The translations under genes were made by a program, and so were the position numbers. DNA of 64,000 nucleotides from an uncultured Tenacibaculum sp. (GTDB taxonomy: Bacteria > Bacteroidota > Bacteroidia > Flavobacteriales > Flavobacteriaceae), in NCBI GenBank assembly GCA_947496185.1, contig CANMCD010000011.1, positions 1 through 64,000 on the forward strand. Direction: 5' to 3'. Numbering within the stretch: the stretch's first letter is position 1; every line of letters starts with the position of its first letter. Of this stretch, positions 1-9,416 are shown piece after piece. Under the pieces are notes generated by a model. The model was not told the origin of the DNA. It was given only the letters and a program-made list of their open reading frames with translations, and searched no databases.

Positions 1-2
1 GA

Positions 3-44
3 GGGCTGCAAAAAATTTTTGGTAACGATGTATTAGATAAATAA
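3..44 (+). CDS. Possible 3' end of an upstream phage gene (partial)
   Basis: One of the three forward frames is open from the window edge to a TAA at 42-44 and encodes GLQKIFGNDVLDK, which has an ordinary protein composition. The other two frames close sooner. It would be the end of the gene before the small terminase. Thirteen codons are too few to identify it, and the choice of frame is an inference. Confidence 0.25.
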   Translation, partial: GLQKIFGNDVLDK

Positions 45-55
45 ACGATAAGAAA

Positions 56-559
56 TTGGCAAGTAAAAAAGAACATAGCGGACGAGATAAAGCGGGTAGA
101 TTTATTCAAGGTAATAAGATTTCTGTAGGTAATTGTGGCGGACGCCCTTTAAAATTTAAGACGCCTAAGTTATTAGGAAAGAAATGTGATGATTATTTCG
201 ATTGGGTAGATAATAATCCATGGATAAGAAAGGAAGTGATTAAAAGCGGTGATTTAGCAGGTAAAATTATAGATGCCCCTACCCAACGCCCGTATACGTT
301 AAACGCTCTTTGTCAGTATTTAGGAATACTTACAAATTGCTGGAGAGATTACGAGCAAAGATCAGAGTTTTCACGTATCACTACATACGTACGTGAAATA
401 ATCGACAACCAACAATTTGAAGGAGCTATGGTCGGAGCTTTCAACGCAAGTTTAACTGCAAGGCGACTAGGGCTAACAGATAAAACCGAGCAGACTGTTA
501 AGGTAGAACAGCCATTATTTAAGTTAAAAGATGTTTCAAACAACGACAGCAATAAGTAA
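56..559 (+). CDS. Phage terminase small subunit-like protein
   Basis: This 167-residue protein directly precedes and overlaps the large terminase gene, the usual place of the small subunit that recognises phage DNA for packaging. The N-terminus is lysine-rich (MASKKEHSGRDKAGRFIQGN), as in gp3-like DNA-packaging proteins. A helical middle part (about residues 75-140) carries a likely helix-turn-helix around TLNALCQYLGILTNCWRDYE. The start is TTG at 56; the only nearby ATG (28) runs into a stop after two codons. Its last 29 nt overlap the next gene, so the two are probably translationally coupled. The call rests mainly on position and composition, because small terminases diverge strongly. Confidence 0.65.
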   Translation: MASKKEHSGRDKAGRFIQGNKISVGNCGGRPLKFKTPKLLGKKCDDYFDWVDNNPWIRKEVIKSGDLAGKIIDAPTQRPYTLNALCQYLGILTNCWRDYEQRSEFSRITTYVREIIDNQQFEGAMVGAFNASLTARRLGLTDKTEQTVKVEQPLFKLKDVSNNDSNK

Positions 560-1718
560 AATATTAAAAGTAGAAGCCTTTACTAAAGGGATTCAAGGAG
601 GTACATCGGCGGGTAAAACATTCGGGATACTCCCTATTGAAATAAATTATTGCTGCACTTTTCCAAACACTGAAACCTCGATAGTCTCGGAATCTTTTCC
701 ACACCTTAAAAGAGGTGCAATGAAAGACTTTAAAAAGATAATGAAGTTTACAGGTCGTTGGGTAGATAGTCATTGGCACAAAACAGACAGTATTTACACT
801 TTTGCCAATGGTAGTTCAATGGAATTCTTTTCCGCCGATAATGATTCAAAGTTAAGAGGAGCGAGAAGAGACAGACTGTACATGAACGAAGCGAACAATA
901 TTAAATTTTCGGCTTATACAGAATTAGCATCAAGAACTAAACAATCGGTTACTTTAGATTGGAATCCCACGAATCCGTTTTGGTTTCATGAAGAGCTTTT
1001 AGGTGATGATGATGTTGAAATGCTTGTGTTAAATTATTTAGATAATGAAGCGTGCCCAGAAAGCGCAAAGAAATTTATTTTAAAAGCAAAAGAGAAAGCT
1101 AAATATAGTTCATGGTGGGCTAACTGGTATAAAGTTTACGGCTTGGGGCAGCTTGGAAAGTTAGACGGAGTTGTGTTTGATAACTGGAAACAAATTGATA
1201 AGATACCGCAAGAAGCCGAATTAATTGGTTACGGTATTGATTTTGGTTTTACCAACGACCCGACAACATTAATTGCATGTTATAAATGGAACAGCAAATT
1301 AATATGGAAAGAACTGATCTACGAAAAAGGTTTAACGAACGACCAAATAGCAAAGCGAATGAAGTCGTTAGGAATCAAAAAAAATGATTTCGTTGTCGCT
1401 GATAGTTCAGAGCCTAAAAGTATAGCTGAAATAAATTATTATGGTTTTTATGTAAAGGGAGCGGAAAAGGGAGCGGATTCGATAAACTTTGGTATTTCAG
1501 TATTACAAGAACACGAAATGCTAGTTACATCGGATAGTGTTAACATGATTAAAGAGCTGCGTAAATATTCGTGGGATAAAGACAAGACAGACAAACGCCT
1601 TAATAAACCAATCGATGAATTTAATCACACGATTGATCCAATGCGTTACGTCGCACTAATGAAATTATCAAAAAAGAAATCAGGTAAAAGATCATGGGGA
1701 AGAAGTCGACTAGTGTAG
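531..1718 (+). CDS. Phage terminase large subunit
   Basis: This is the ATPase-nuclease motor that packages phage DNA into proheads. A Walker A motif, GGTSAGKT, is at residues 23-30, and a Walker B-like RLYMNEAN at 115-122 has the catalytic Glu at 120. DWNP (143-146) resembles the coupling motif. The C-terminal RNase H-like nuclease shows GIDFGFTNDPT with Asp237, VVADSSEP with Asp291 and HTIDPMRY with Asp369. At 395 residues it is slightly short but complete. It overlaps the small-subunit gene by 29 nt and the next gene by 25 nt, so it lies in one tightly packed operon. The family (Terminase_3/6 type) is clear; the specific packaging strategy is not readable. Confidence 0.93.
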   Translation: MFQTTTAISKILKVEAFTKGIQGGTSAGKTFGILPIEINYCCTFPNTETSIVSESFPHLKRGAMKDFKKIMKFTGRWVDSHWHKTDSIYTFANGSSMEFFSADNDSKLRGARRDRLYMNEANNIKFSAYTELASRTKQSVTLDWNPTNPFWFHEELLGDDDVEMLVLNYLDNEACPESAKKFILKAKEKAKYSSWWANWYKVYGLGQLGKLDGVVFDNWKQIDKIPQEAELIGYGIDFGFTNDPTTLIACYKWNSKLIWKELIYEKGLTNDQIAKRMKSLGIKKNDFVVADSSEPKSIAEINYYGFYVKGAEKGADSINFGISVLQEHEMLVTSDSVNMIKELRKYSWDKDKTDKRLNKPIDEFNHTIDPMRYVALMKLSKKKSGKRSWGRSRLV

Positions 1719-2287
1719 AAAATATTTTTAAATGCCGTCCAACAATCAAGCAATACGCAAGGTTAGAAGATGAATCAAAGGCGATGATTGATCTAATAAT
1801 AAAACACGGAATAAAGCCAAATAAAGAGTTAAGAATAAAGAAGAAGAAGTTAAAACCAGTTCAAGAAAACTTTTGGTTTTTATCGTGGATAGAACTAATC
1901 AATCTTAGGGGTGCGGTAGAAGAAATGAAAATATTTGAAGCTCTTGAAATGGTTTATAACATATCAAATAAACAAATTACAAAACTAGATGTATTTAACT
2001 GTTTCGCGGCTTATTTATGGATATGTGAAGAGCTAAAAGAAATTGGTAGAGTAGAGGTTGATAGATTAGGAAGTGAACCCACAGCAGAAGAGAAGAACGC
2101 GGGTGTAGACTTATTGACGGAGTTTGATTACAACGTTAGTCTAGATGTTTTAGCAAAGGGTGATATACTCAAATATGACGAAATTCTAAAAAAGCCATAC
2201 GCCGTAATATTTAGAAAGCTTTGTCTAGACAAGGTAAAAAACCAAATACAACAAAATTTTATAACAAATGCTAATAGAAAAACTTAA
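1694..2287 (+). CDS. Phage protein of unknown function (197 aa)
   Basis: I do not recognise a named family. The protein is mostly helical, charged, and has no signal peptide or membrane segment. It begins inside the end of the large terminase gene (25-nt overlap) and its last 20 nt overlap the next gene, so it belongs to the late operon. Its place ahead of head-completion-like and tail genes fits a tail assembly chaperone or a connector accessory protein, but that is inference from position. The C-terminal half (about 130-190) is the most conserved-looking part, with a regular helical pattern. Confidence 0.6.
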   Translation: MGKKSTSVENIFKCRPTIKQYARLEDESKAMIDLIIKHGIKPNKELRIKKKKLKPVQENFWFLSWIELINLRGAVEEMKIFEALEMVYNISNKQITKLDVFNCFAAYLWICEELKEIGRVEVDRLGSEPTAEEKNAGVDLLTEFDYNVSLDVLAKGDILKYDEILKKPYAVIFRKLCLDKVKNQIQQNFITNANRKT

Positions 2288-2699
2288 AGAGGTTGCAGGC
2301 TTAATAGGTTGGGAATTCAACTACGGGAAAGGGCATTGGCAAAATTTACAGGACTTGCCAGATGACAGTACAAAGCTATTTGAAGAAAGAAACAAGTATT
2401 TTCTTTTGCTTTGGAAAGACAGAGAGAAAACAAAAAATAAATACGGAGCGACGACAGGTTATATATATACAGGTGAATTCCTTTTAGTGGTTAGGTCACG
2501 TCAAGATGACGAGGATTATAATTATAAGTATGAGACGCATATTAAAAACTTAGAAAACGAATCAGACAAGTTCGAAAGCTATTTCTATGGTTGTGACAAT
2601 TACGTTATCAAACGATGGAAAGAAATTGAGGTGGAGAATATGTATGATCCGAATTTGGACGGCTTAAAAATTCAGTTCACAATAGAGTATGCAGAGTGA
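2268..2699 (+). CDS. Putative phage tail-completion/terminator-type protein
   Basis: This 143-residue protein of mixed alpha/beta character has no membrane segment. It ends in a beta-rich stretch, YDPNLDGLKIQFTIEYAE, a type of C-terminus seen in small tail-completion proteins of Bacteroidetes phages. It overlaps its upstream neighbour by 20 nt and its downstream neighbour by 11 nt. Sitting directly before an HK97-gp10-like gene, it could be the tail terminator of the head-tail joining set. The functional label is inferred from context; I see no diagnostic motif. Confidence 0.5.
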   Translation: MLIEKLKEVAGLIGWEFNYGKGHWQNLQDLPDDSTKLFEERNKYFLLLWKDREKTKNKYGATTGYIYTGEFLLVVRSRQDDEDYNYKYETHIKNLENESDKFESYFYGCDNYVIKRWKEIEVENMYDPNLDGLKIQFTIEYAE

Positions 2700-3168
2700 T
2701 AACGAAAGACTATACAGGTTTTATATAGAGCGTTTACGCCTTAAACTCATTAAAAAATATGATGAGCTAGGTTTACGTGCCTCTGGGAAGTATGAAAATT
2801 CTTTAGAGACACAAATACAAGGAAACACACTTACAATGCTTGGGGCTTATCATTCCATATTCATGGAAAAAGGTCGAGGCTCTGGAGGCTTTCCACCGAT
2901 TAAAGAAATTGAAAATTGGATAGAAGTAAAAAGGGGGTTGCCTCAAATTTTCAAAGATAAAAAAAGGCAATTCGCTTTTATAATTGCCAGAAAGATTGCA
3001 GAGGAGGGAATTAAAGTACCAAACGAGTATAACAGAGGTAAGGTTATAAGCGAAGTTATAGAGGAATTTTTAGCAGATGACGTATACGAAATGATAGAAA
3101 AATTAGGACTTATTTGGACAAGGCGAATTAAATCAGATTTAGTAAAAGTATTTAAACAGGCAGCATAA
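2689..3168 (+). CDS. HK97 gp10-like head-tail joining / tail-completion protein (putative)
   Basis: This 159-residue protein has the general layout of HK97-gp10-like proteins: an N-terminal helix, a beta segment with a small loop (GNTLTMLGAYHSIFMEKGRG), then a PP motif (GGFPPIKEIENWIEVKRG) followed by helices. Proteins of this class close the tail or join it to the head. The start ATG lies inside the end of the preceding gene and the stop overlaps the next start by one base (TAATG). The layout match is visible; the assignment has not been tested by search. Confidence 0.55.
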   Translation: MQSDNERLYRFYIERLRLKLIKKYDELGLRASGKYENSLETQIQGNTLTMLGAYHSIFMEKGRGSGGFPPIKEIENWIEVKRGLPQIFKDKKRQFAFIIARKIAEEGIKVPNEYNRGKVISEVIEEFLADDVYEMIEKLGLIWTRRIKSDLVKVFKQAA

Positions 3169-4241
3169 TGGTATTTATTGAAGATATAAGCAACAAGATA
3201 TTAAACACATATAACGACAATATAATTAGATTTAAAGCGACTAATACGTCTAAAACTGTGAGCCATTCGGAAATTTCCATAAACGGTATAAAAGATGAGT
3301 TAACACCAAATTTAAACGATGAGTTTAGGTACAACTTTTTGCAGATTGCTAAAGTATTAAACAACTTAAATAGCTTTAAAGACGAATTAAATTTTAACGG
3401 AATAATTCACCATGATACAGGTTTGTACCACGAGTTAAACGTTGATATTAAAATTATTTTCTCAGACCAAACAGAAGAAAAAGAGACTAAAAAATACAAG
3501 TTCTTAAAGTCAGTAGAACAAGTATCAGGGCAAAAAAGAATAGTAGACTATAGGTTATTTCCATTAGCTGGGCATAAACTTTCGTTTTGTTATCTGACGT
3601 ATTTTGAAGGGTATCCGTACGATATTCCTTTTTACTCAGATGCAGACAGAGAAATAAAAGTATATCATAAAAAGACACAGCACGAAATCAAGCTAAAAGC
3701 AAAAAAAGGGGTTAATCGTTTAATCGTTTCAAACGGAAAATCAAACATTTCATTAAATGATGTTTTGCCGTTGTACATAGGTCACAATGAGCTTGAATTT
3801 AAAATAAACAACGAAGTGTTATTTACTGTTATGCTTAAAAAAGAAGACACGCAATGCGGTATCTACCTAAAATGGTTTAACCAATCTGGCGCGTTTTCTT
3901 ACTGGCTTTTTCCAAGACACTCAAAAAATGAATTAAAACCCAAAACGATTAACAATTTAGAGTACTCTTATGATGGTTTGAAGGTAACGGGTAAAAACGG
4001 ATTTAGAGAGCTGCATACCGAATCAAGGTTGTTGTCTAGTCATGAGTACCATTATACAGAAGAGCTTTTTTTAAGCCCTAGAGTTCAAATGTTAGACGTT
4101 GATATGTGGCAACTTAATTCAAAAACTAATTGGATTGATGTAAGAATTTTGGATAGGGCCACGAGTAATAAAACACAGCACGAAAGGCGAAGAATACCAG
4201 TAAATATACTTTTCCCTAAACTAAAAACACAAACGTTATAA
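3168..4241 (+). CDS. Phage tail protein, distal-tail-like (putative)
   Basis: This 357-residue beta-rich protein has no signal peptide. The stretch CGIYLKWFNQSGAFSYWLFP (about residues 225-244) has the aromatic pattern common in tail proteins of Bacteroidetes siphophages. It shares one base with each neighbour's start or stop codon (TAATG), indicating strict coupling. Its place immediately before the large hub-like gene suggests a distal tail or baseplate component that connects tube and hub. No enzymatic motif is visible. The name is an inference from composition and order. Confidence 0.5.
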   Translation: MVFIEDISNKILNTYNDNIIRFKATNTSKTVSHSEISINGIKDELTPNLNDEFRYNFLQIAKVLNNLNSFKDELNFNGIIHHDTGLYHELNVDIKIIFSDQTEEKETKKYKFLKSVEQVSGQKRIVDYRLFPLAGHKLSFCYLTYFEGYPYDIPFYSDADREIKVYHKKTQHEIKLKAKKGVNRLIVSNGKSNISLNDVLPLYIGHNELEFKINNEVLFTVMLKKEDTQCGIYLKWFNQSGAFSYWLFPRHSKNELKPKTINNLEYSYDGLKVTGKNGFRELHTESRLLSSHEYHYTEELFLSPRVQMLDVDMWQLNSKTNWIDVRILDRATSNKTQHERRRIPVNILFPKLKTQTL

Positions 4242-6211
4242 TGGAGTTTTATATTGACAAAAATAGAATCGAGCTTGGAACAACCAAAATAACACAAGTG
4301 TTTCAAATTAACGACATTGGAGAACCAAAAGACAGACAACTGAATTACTCGTATCCTTTTGAAATTCCGATCACCCCCAACAATTTAAAAGCGTTAGGTA
4401 TGCTAGGAGTATCAAGCATTGTAACAACTCCTTACAGATTATTAAAAGGTAAGTTAGTTGAGAATGGCGTTGAAATAATATCGGATGGCGTAGTTACAAT
4501 AAAAGGGAAAGTTACTAAAAAAGGAAAGGAGTATTTCAAAGCATATTTGTATGGTGGAAACATCTACCTTTTTGATGCAATAGGCTCAAAAAAAATAAAT
4601 GAATTAGACTTTAGCGACTTAAATCATCAAGTTACTAGAGAGAATTATATTAATTCGTTCAAAAATAAGGAGGGATATATTTACGCGGTTTCAGATTTTG
4701 GCAAGTTTAGCGGTGAAGAAATCGAAATCAATTATCAAGTGCCCAGCGTTTTCGTGCATACCCTTTGGAACAAGATATTCAAAGAATCGAACGTTGAATA
4801 TTTCGGTGAAATTTTCCAATCTGAGAAGTTTAAGAACTTACTTATTTCCATGAAGAGAGGGTACAACTCTGAAAAAGACACTCTGAATGATGACGGTATT
4901 AAAGCAATTGGTAAAACTACTTATTTATCGAAAAATCAGCAATACCCCGTAAATGGAGGGCATTCGATTTCAGACATTAACACACTTTATGTGTTTGATA
5001 AAAAAGTTACAGGCAACAGAAACTTCATAACAATTAATAAAACGAAAAAATATCATTTAAAGGCAACAATAAAAGTTGTTGTAAAAAGTGATAAATATAT
5101 CAGTTCAGATATAAGAGTAAGGAGTGTTTCAGGAGGCGGGGTAGGTAAAGTAATTTTTCAAGAAAAAGAAAACAGCAGAAACAGTTATGTTATACAAGGT
5201 GTTTTTGATCTTAAAAAAGGTGACAAGCTATATTTTAACCACCTCTTTATATACAAAAAAATTGTTTCAACACCAGAGTTCACAGACATAAGAGAAATGG
5301 AGATACAATTGTCTTCGGATGACGATTTATTGAATTTTCGATTTAATTCATTTATCGGCGAAATGCGACAAATAGACTTCGTAAAAGACGTTATGCAGCA
5401 TTTTGGATTGATATTTCAAAAGAAACGTAATAAGCTAGCTTATGACTTTATTCAGATAAAAAAATTAATAAAAGATAGAGGCGCCACAATTGACTGGAGT
5501 AAAAAGCTAGTCAATCAAAACGAAGAAAAGTATAAGCTAGACAAGTATGCGCAATCAAACATATTCGCATATAACTATCTTGAAAAAGATTCGCAGCGTT
5601 TTGCGGATGGAATTTTAAACATAGACAATCAAACTTTACCAATACAAAAAAAACTAGTAACACGCCCTTATAACGCTCCGACAATTTCGGAAAACTCACT
5701 ATTAAAGCACTCTTTAACTTACACTCCTTTCTGGAAGCCAGAGCGTGACAAGGAGGGAAACATTACAAAGTACAAACCTTTCCAATCAAAAAACTATCTA
5801 GTTGAACTTAGCCATGTGAAGGGTACAATTAAATACGGACTTATAAATGCTACAAAGGAAAATTTTACAGGAGATGTGCCAGTGTACAACTTTAGAAATT
5901 TGTCGTATAGACAGCTGCTTGAAGAAAACTATTCGGAGTTAAAAAATACGTTAGATTTTAACAGTGTAGTAAGTGTAAACTTATTATTAAATGAGTGGGA
6001 TATAAGAATCTTAGACCTATTTAAAACTGTTTATTTAGAACAATTTACAAGCGATTTCTATATAAACAAAATACGCTACACTAATAGTACTGTTTTAAGC
6101 CAAGTAGAACTGGTGAAGATCAAAAGAACTCCATCGAAAAAAACGATAGTAACCAATCCTAAAATCACAATTAAATCAAGCGCGTCAAAGCCCGGGACTG
6201 TTTTTTTTTAA
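4241..6211 (+). CDS. Phage tail hub/baseplate-like protein, ORF interrupted at a T9 tract
   Basis: This 656-residue tail protein starts with MEFYIDKNRIELG and continues with an N-terminal beta domain (about 1-110) of the kind found in Bacteroidetes phage tail-hub proteins. The middle is large and beta-rich, and a section near 375-450 (RQIDFVKDVMQHFGLIFQKK) resembles a hub or receptor-proximal fold. The frame ends at TAA 6209-6211, directly behind nine consecutive T (6201-6209). Reading one base further on, the sequence stays open to 6461, so the protein may originally, or by slippage, be about 740 residues long. It lies 253 bp upstream of the tape measure gene. The role is inferred from context. 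Confidence 0.65.
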   Translation: MEFYIDKNRIELGTTKITQVFQINDIGEPKDRQLNYSYPFEIPITPNNLKALGMLGVSSIVTTPYRLLKGKLVENGVEIISDGVVTIKGKVTKKGKEYFKAYLYGGNIYLFDAIGSKKINELDFSDLNHQVTRENYINSFKNKEGYIYAVSDFGKFSGEEIEINYQVPSVFVHTLWNKIFKESNVEYFGEIFQSEKFKNLLISMKRGYNSEKDTLNDDGIKAIGKTTYLSKNQQYPVNGGHSISDINTLYVFDKKVTGNRNFITINKTKKYHLKATIKVVVKSDKYISSDIRVRSVSGGGVGKVIFQEKENSRNSYVIQGVFDLKKGDKLYFNHLFIYKKIVSTPEFTDIREMEIQLSSDDDLLNFRFNSFIGEMRQIDFVKDVMQHFGLIFQKKRNKLAYDFIQIKKLIKDRGATIDWSKKLVNQNEEKYKLDKYAQSNIFAYNYLEKDSQRFADGILNIDNQTLPIQKKLVTRPYNAPTISENSLLKHSLTYTPFWKPERDKEGNITKYKPFQSKNYLVELSHVKGTIKYGLINATKENFTGDVPVYNFRNLSYRQLLEENYSELKNTLDFNSVVSVNLLLNEWDIRILDLFKTVYLEQFTSDFYINKIRYTNSTVLSQVELVKIKRTPSKKTIVTNPKITIKSSASKPGTVFF

Positions 6212-6461
6212 TTGGCGAATATACACAGAGTATAACATAAAAGGAATAACTAACATCAACGCGCAAATTGTTGCGAAAAAATTAAAGAAGAAAGACGGAG
6301 AGCCGTCGGGATATATAAAAATAGACACTATTAAAAGCAATAAAGGTGCTCATGTTTTTCATTTTCCATTGGTATTGGAAGAAAAACTAAAAGGATGGTA
6401 TCAGGTATACATCATACAAGATAAAATAACGTCAAACGAAATTAAGATTAAAGTAGGTTAA
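6210..6461 (+). other. Start-less open frame: probable displaced C-terminus of the tail hub protein
   Basis: In the +1 frame relative to the preceding gene, 83 sense codons run from the end of the T9 tract to a TAA at 6459-6461. They begin NWRIYTEYNIKG and end SNEIKIKVG, and look like a small Ig- or fibronectin-like beta domain (alternating VFHFPLVLEE, GWYQVYII). The frame has no ATG and no plausible start; upstream it is closed by a TAA at 6150. The simplest reading is that it belongs to the preceding gene and is joined by eight instead of nine T, or by transcriptional slippage. It would otherwise be an unexplained 250-bp hole in a packed operon. Confidence 0.7.
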
Positions 6462-6464
6462 ACA

Positions 6465-9416
6465 ATGGAAAAAGTAAAACTATTAGAATTAGATATAGAT
6501 TTGGAAAAGCTACTTAAAAAAGGAGCTGAAGCAAAAAAATCAATCGAGTTTTTGAAAGATGAAGTTAAATTTTTTCAAGGTTCGATAAAGGAGGGTAAGA
6601 GCGAAATAGCATCTTACAAAGAAAATCTTTCTACCCTAGAGATGCAAGGGAAGAAAAACACCGAAGAATACAAAAACCAAACTAAAAACCTAAATGAATT
6701 AACAAAAAGACAAGAAGAGAGTAGGCAAAAGTTAGAGCTGGTCGAAGCAAGTCTAAGAAAGGAGCAAAAGTCTTACAGGTTAACAAAAAAAGGCATAGAC
6801 AGTTACAATAAGACTTTAATCGAAGAAATAAAAATCATTGAAAAAACTGATGGCTCAAGAGATCAATTGCAATACGCGCTTGCTGAAAACAGAAAAGCGT
6901 ACGGAAGCCTAACAAAGGAGCAGCAAGAAAATACTAAAATAGGTAGAGATTTATTTAAAGTTATCAACGAACAAGATAGCCAGTACAAGGAACTTCAAAA
7001 ATCTGTAGGTGTCACACAAGTAGAGGTAGGGAACTACAAAGAACAGATTAAGGAACTGTTTTACGAGAATGGTAATTTAAGTAATTCGTTTAAACAGCAT
7101 ATTGAAAGAATACCATTAATAGGTGGTTTGCTTAGCGGGGTTTACAGCACGCTTTTAAAGTACGCTACAGGACAAAGGGCAGCGATAGCCACAACCAATG
7201 GAAGTTCGAAAGCTTTAAAGTTATTTAGACTTGCACTCATAAGCACAGGTATTGGCGCGTTAGTAGTTGGCTTAGGTTCTTTAATCGTTTTTTTAACATC
7301 GACACAAAAAGGAGTAAACAAGGTACGTATGGTTTTAACGCCATTAAAAACGATATTCGATAGCGTACTAGGAGTTGTTCAAAGCTTAGGAGAAACGATG
7401 TATAACGCATTTTCAAACCCGAAGGAATCTATTAAAAAACTTTGGGAAACGATAAAAACCAACTTAATCAATAGAATTAAAGGTATCGGAAAAATATTTA
7501 AGGCGTTAGGTAAAATTATTTCCAGCGGTTTTACTGATGGTTACAAAGATTTGGCAAATTCTTCTTTACAAGTTGCTACAGGTGTGGAGAACGTTATTGA
7601 TAAAACCAAATCTATGGCAAAAGAAACAAGTAAGTTTATGAAAGAAGCATATAACCGAGGAAAGAAAATCGAGGAACTTCAACAAGAATTATCCGCGAGC
7701 GAAGCGGATTTTATAAGTCAAGTAGCTAAATTAAAAAAGGAATTCAAAGCACAGAATAAAATAGCAGAAGACCAAACAAAAACTATAAAAGAAAGAGAGT
7801 TAGCAGCGAAAAGATCAATAGAGATTCAAAAAGAAATTAACGGACTTGAAGATGATAGGTTATCAAAACAAATTAAATTATTAAAACTAAAGCAGCAAAG
7901 TAATGATACTGATGATGCCGACAGGACGGAATTAGCAAATTTAGAAGCAGAGAGAGAAGCATCTCAAGAAAGGCAATTCGAAGCAGAAACCACGCAACAA
8001 AATAAGCTTAACGCTATCAGAAAAGAGAGCTACAATAAGGCTATTGCTTATAAGAAAAAAGAAGTCGAAGAAGCTATTAAGTTAAATAAAGATTTGTTAG
8101 CGGTATATATAGCTGAACAAGGAATAAAAGCAAAGACCCTAGAAGAAGACTTACAGTTAGCTGAAAAAATCAAGGAAAAAAAAATTAAGATTTTGGATGC
8201 TGAGTTAAAAGCAAAGAAAATTTCCCAGACTGAATATAATTTAGCGGTTATACAGCTAGATAATGATTTAGCTAAAAAAAGAGCAGAAATAACAATCGAC
8301 AATGCCGTACGTGAATTAGAAGCATTTAAAAATATGCATCGTTCTAGGATTGAAGCTAATCAATTTATGACGGAAGAGCTTTATAGGCAAGAAATAAGAA
8401 GACTTGATTTAATTGCAGAAAAAGAAAAAGAGTATCAGGCAAAAAGATTGTCCGAGGGCGTTATAAATCAACAACAGTACAATGACGCGGTTAACCAAGT
8501 TGAAACCCAAAATAACGAGGCAAAGGACGGGGTAGAGAAAGAAAGAAGCCAAGCTAAAAAAGAAGAGGAAGCGGCGGAGTTCTCTATTGCAAGAATTCAA
8601 GAGGAAGAAAGATTTAACAATCAGTATGATATTGATATTGCAAGATTGGAATCTGAGAGAGACAGAGACGTTAGCGCAGCAAAAGGCAATAAAAAACTAA
8701 TTGAAAAAATTGAATTAGAAAGTGCTAATAAAATAAAAGAAATTGAAGAGGAAAAAGGAAAGGCGAAACTAAGGCAAACATCTGAAACACTAGGAAACGC
8801 GGCGGAACTCATAGGCAAACATACCATGGCTGGTAAAGCGGCAGGGGTAGCACAGGCAACTATTAACACGTACCAAGGTGTAACGGAAGTCTGGAAAGCC
8901 CCATCTGTTTTGCCTGAGCCATTTAATACTGCCAGTAAGATTGCAGCAACAGGTGTAACCTTAGCGAGTGGTTTGGCAACAGTCAAAAAAATATCATCTG
9001 TAAAACCTCCGAAAAAAAGATTTTCATTAGGGGGTTTTTTAACAGGTAAAAGCCATGCAGCGGGTGGAGTGCCGTTTACAATTGACGGTGAATCAGGTTT
9101 CGAGGCGGAAGGAGGGGAGTTTATTGTTAACAAAGCTTCTACCGCTAAGTTCCGTCCATTGTTAGAACATATAAACAGTCAAAATGGAATTAAAAATATT
9201 AACCCAAGTGGACTATATCAGCACGGCGGAATAGTGACGAAACCGCTAAAAAATTCACAGACAAATAAAGATAAAGGCTTAAGTTTTAATTACGAGCTTT
9301 TTGGAGAGAAAGCCGCGGAAGCAGTACAAAAATTACCACCGAGCACACTAAACTTAGAACACTTTAATCAAACCCAAAACGACTTAAGAGAAATTGAAAT
9401 AGGAGCAAGCCAATAA
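6465..9416 (+). CDS. Phage tail tape measure protein
   Basis: At 983 residues this is the longest protein of the prophage, as expected for the ruler of a long tail. Residues 1-200 and about 390-790 are highly charged coiled coil rich in Lys, Glu and Gln. A hydrophobic stretch lies at about 253-280 (STGIGALVVGLGSLIVFLTS), typical for tape measure proteins. The C-terminus has a Gly-rich region, GGFLTGKSHAAGGVPFTIDG, followed by EAEGGEFIVNKAST, a recurring ending in tape measure proteins of Bacteroidetes phages. It starts 3 nt after the preceding open frame and its stop overlaps the next start by one base. Confidence 0.92.
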   Translation: MEKVKLLELDIDLEKLLKKGAEAKKSIEFLKDEVKFFQGSIKEGKSEIASYKENLSTLEMQGKKNTEEYKNQTKNLNELTKRQEESRQKLELVEASLRKEQKSYRLTKKGIDSYNKTLIEEIKIIEKTDGSRDQLQYALAENRKAYGSLTKEQQENTKIGRDLFKVINEQDSQYKELQKSVGVTQVEVGNYKEQIKELFYENGNLSNSFKQHIERIPLIGGLLSGVYSTLLKYATGQRAAIATTNGSSKALKLFRLALISTGIGALVVGLGSLIVFLTSTQKGVNKVRMVLTPLKTIFDSVLGVVQSLGETMYNAFSNPKESIKKLWETIKTNLINRIKGIGKIFKALGKIISSGFTDGYKDLANSSLQVATGVENVIDKTKSMAKETSKFMKEAYNRGKKIEELQQELSASEADFISQVAKLKKEFKAQNKIAEDQTKTIKERELAAKRSIEIQKEINGLEDDRLSKQIKLLKLKQQSNDTDDADRTELANLEAEREASQERQFEAETTQQNKLNAIRKESYNKAIAYKKKEVEEAIKLNKDLLAVYIAEQGIKAKTLEEDLQLAEKIKEKKIKILDAELKAKKISQTEYNLAVIQLDNDLAKKRAEITIDNAVRELEAFKNMHRSRIEANQFMTEELYRQEIRRLDLIAEKEKEYQAKRLSEGVINQQQYNDAVNQVETQNNEAKDGVEKERSQAKKEEEAAEFSIARIQEEERFNNQYDIDIARLESERDRDVSAAKGNKKLIEKIELESANKIKEIEEEKGKAKLRQTSETLGNAAELIGKHTMAGKAAGVAQATINTYQGVTEVWKAPSVLPEPFNTASKIAATGVTLASGLATVKKISSVKPPKKRFSLGGFLTGKSHAAGGVPFTIDGESGFEAEGGEFIVNKASTAKFRPLLEHINSQNGIKNINPSGLYQHGGIVTKPLKNSQTNKDKGLSFNYELFGEKAAEAVQKLPPSTLNLEHFNQTQNDLREIEIGASQ

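Noticed and set aside
2260-2290. Programmed -1 frameshift between the 197- and 143-residue phage genes (as for tail chaperones)
   Set aside because: The downstream frame is +1, not -1, relative to the first, and no standard slippery heptamer is in phase; the second gene has its own ATG.
8621-9133. 170-codon leftward frame opposite the tape measure gene
   Set aside because: It is a shadow of the coding frame of the tape measure protein; composition (Ser/Pro/Ala-rich) and lack of a start context argue against a gene.
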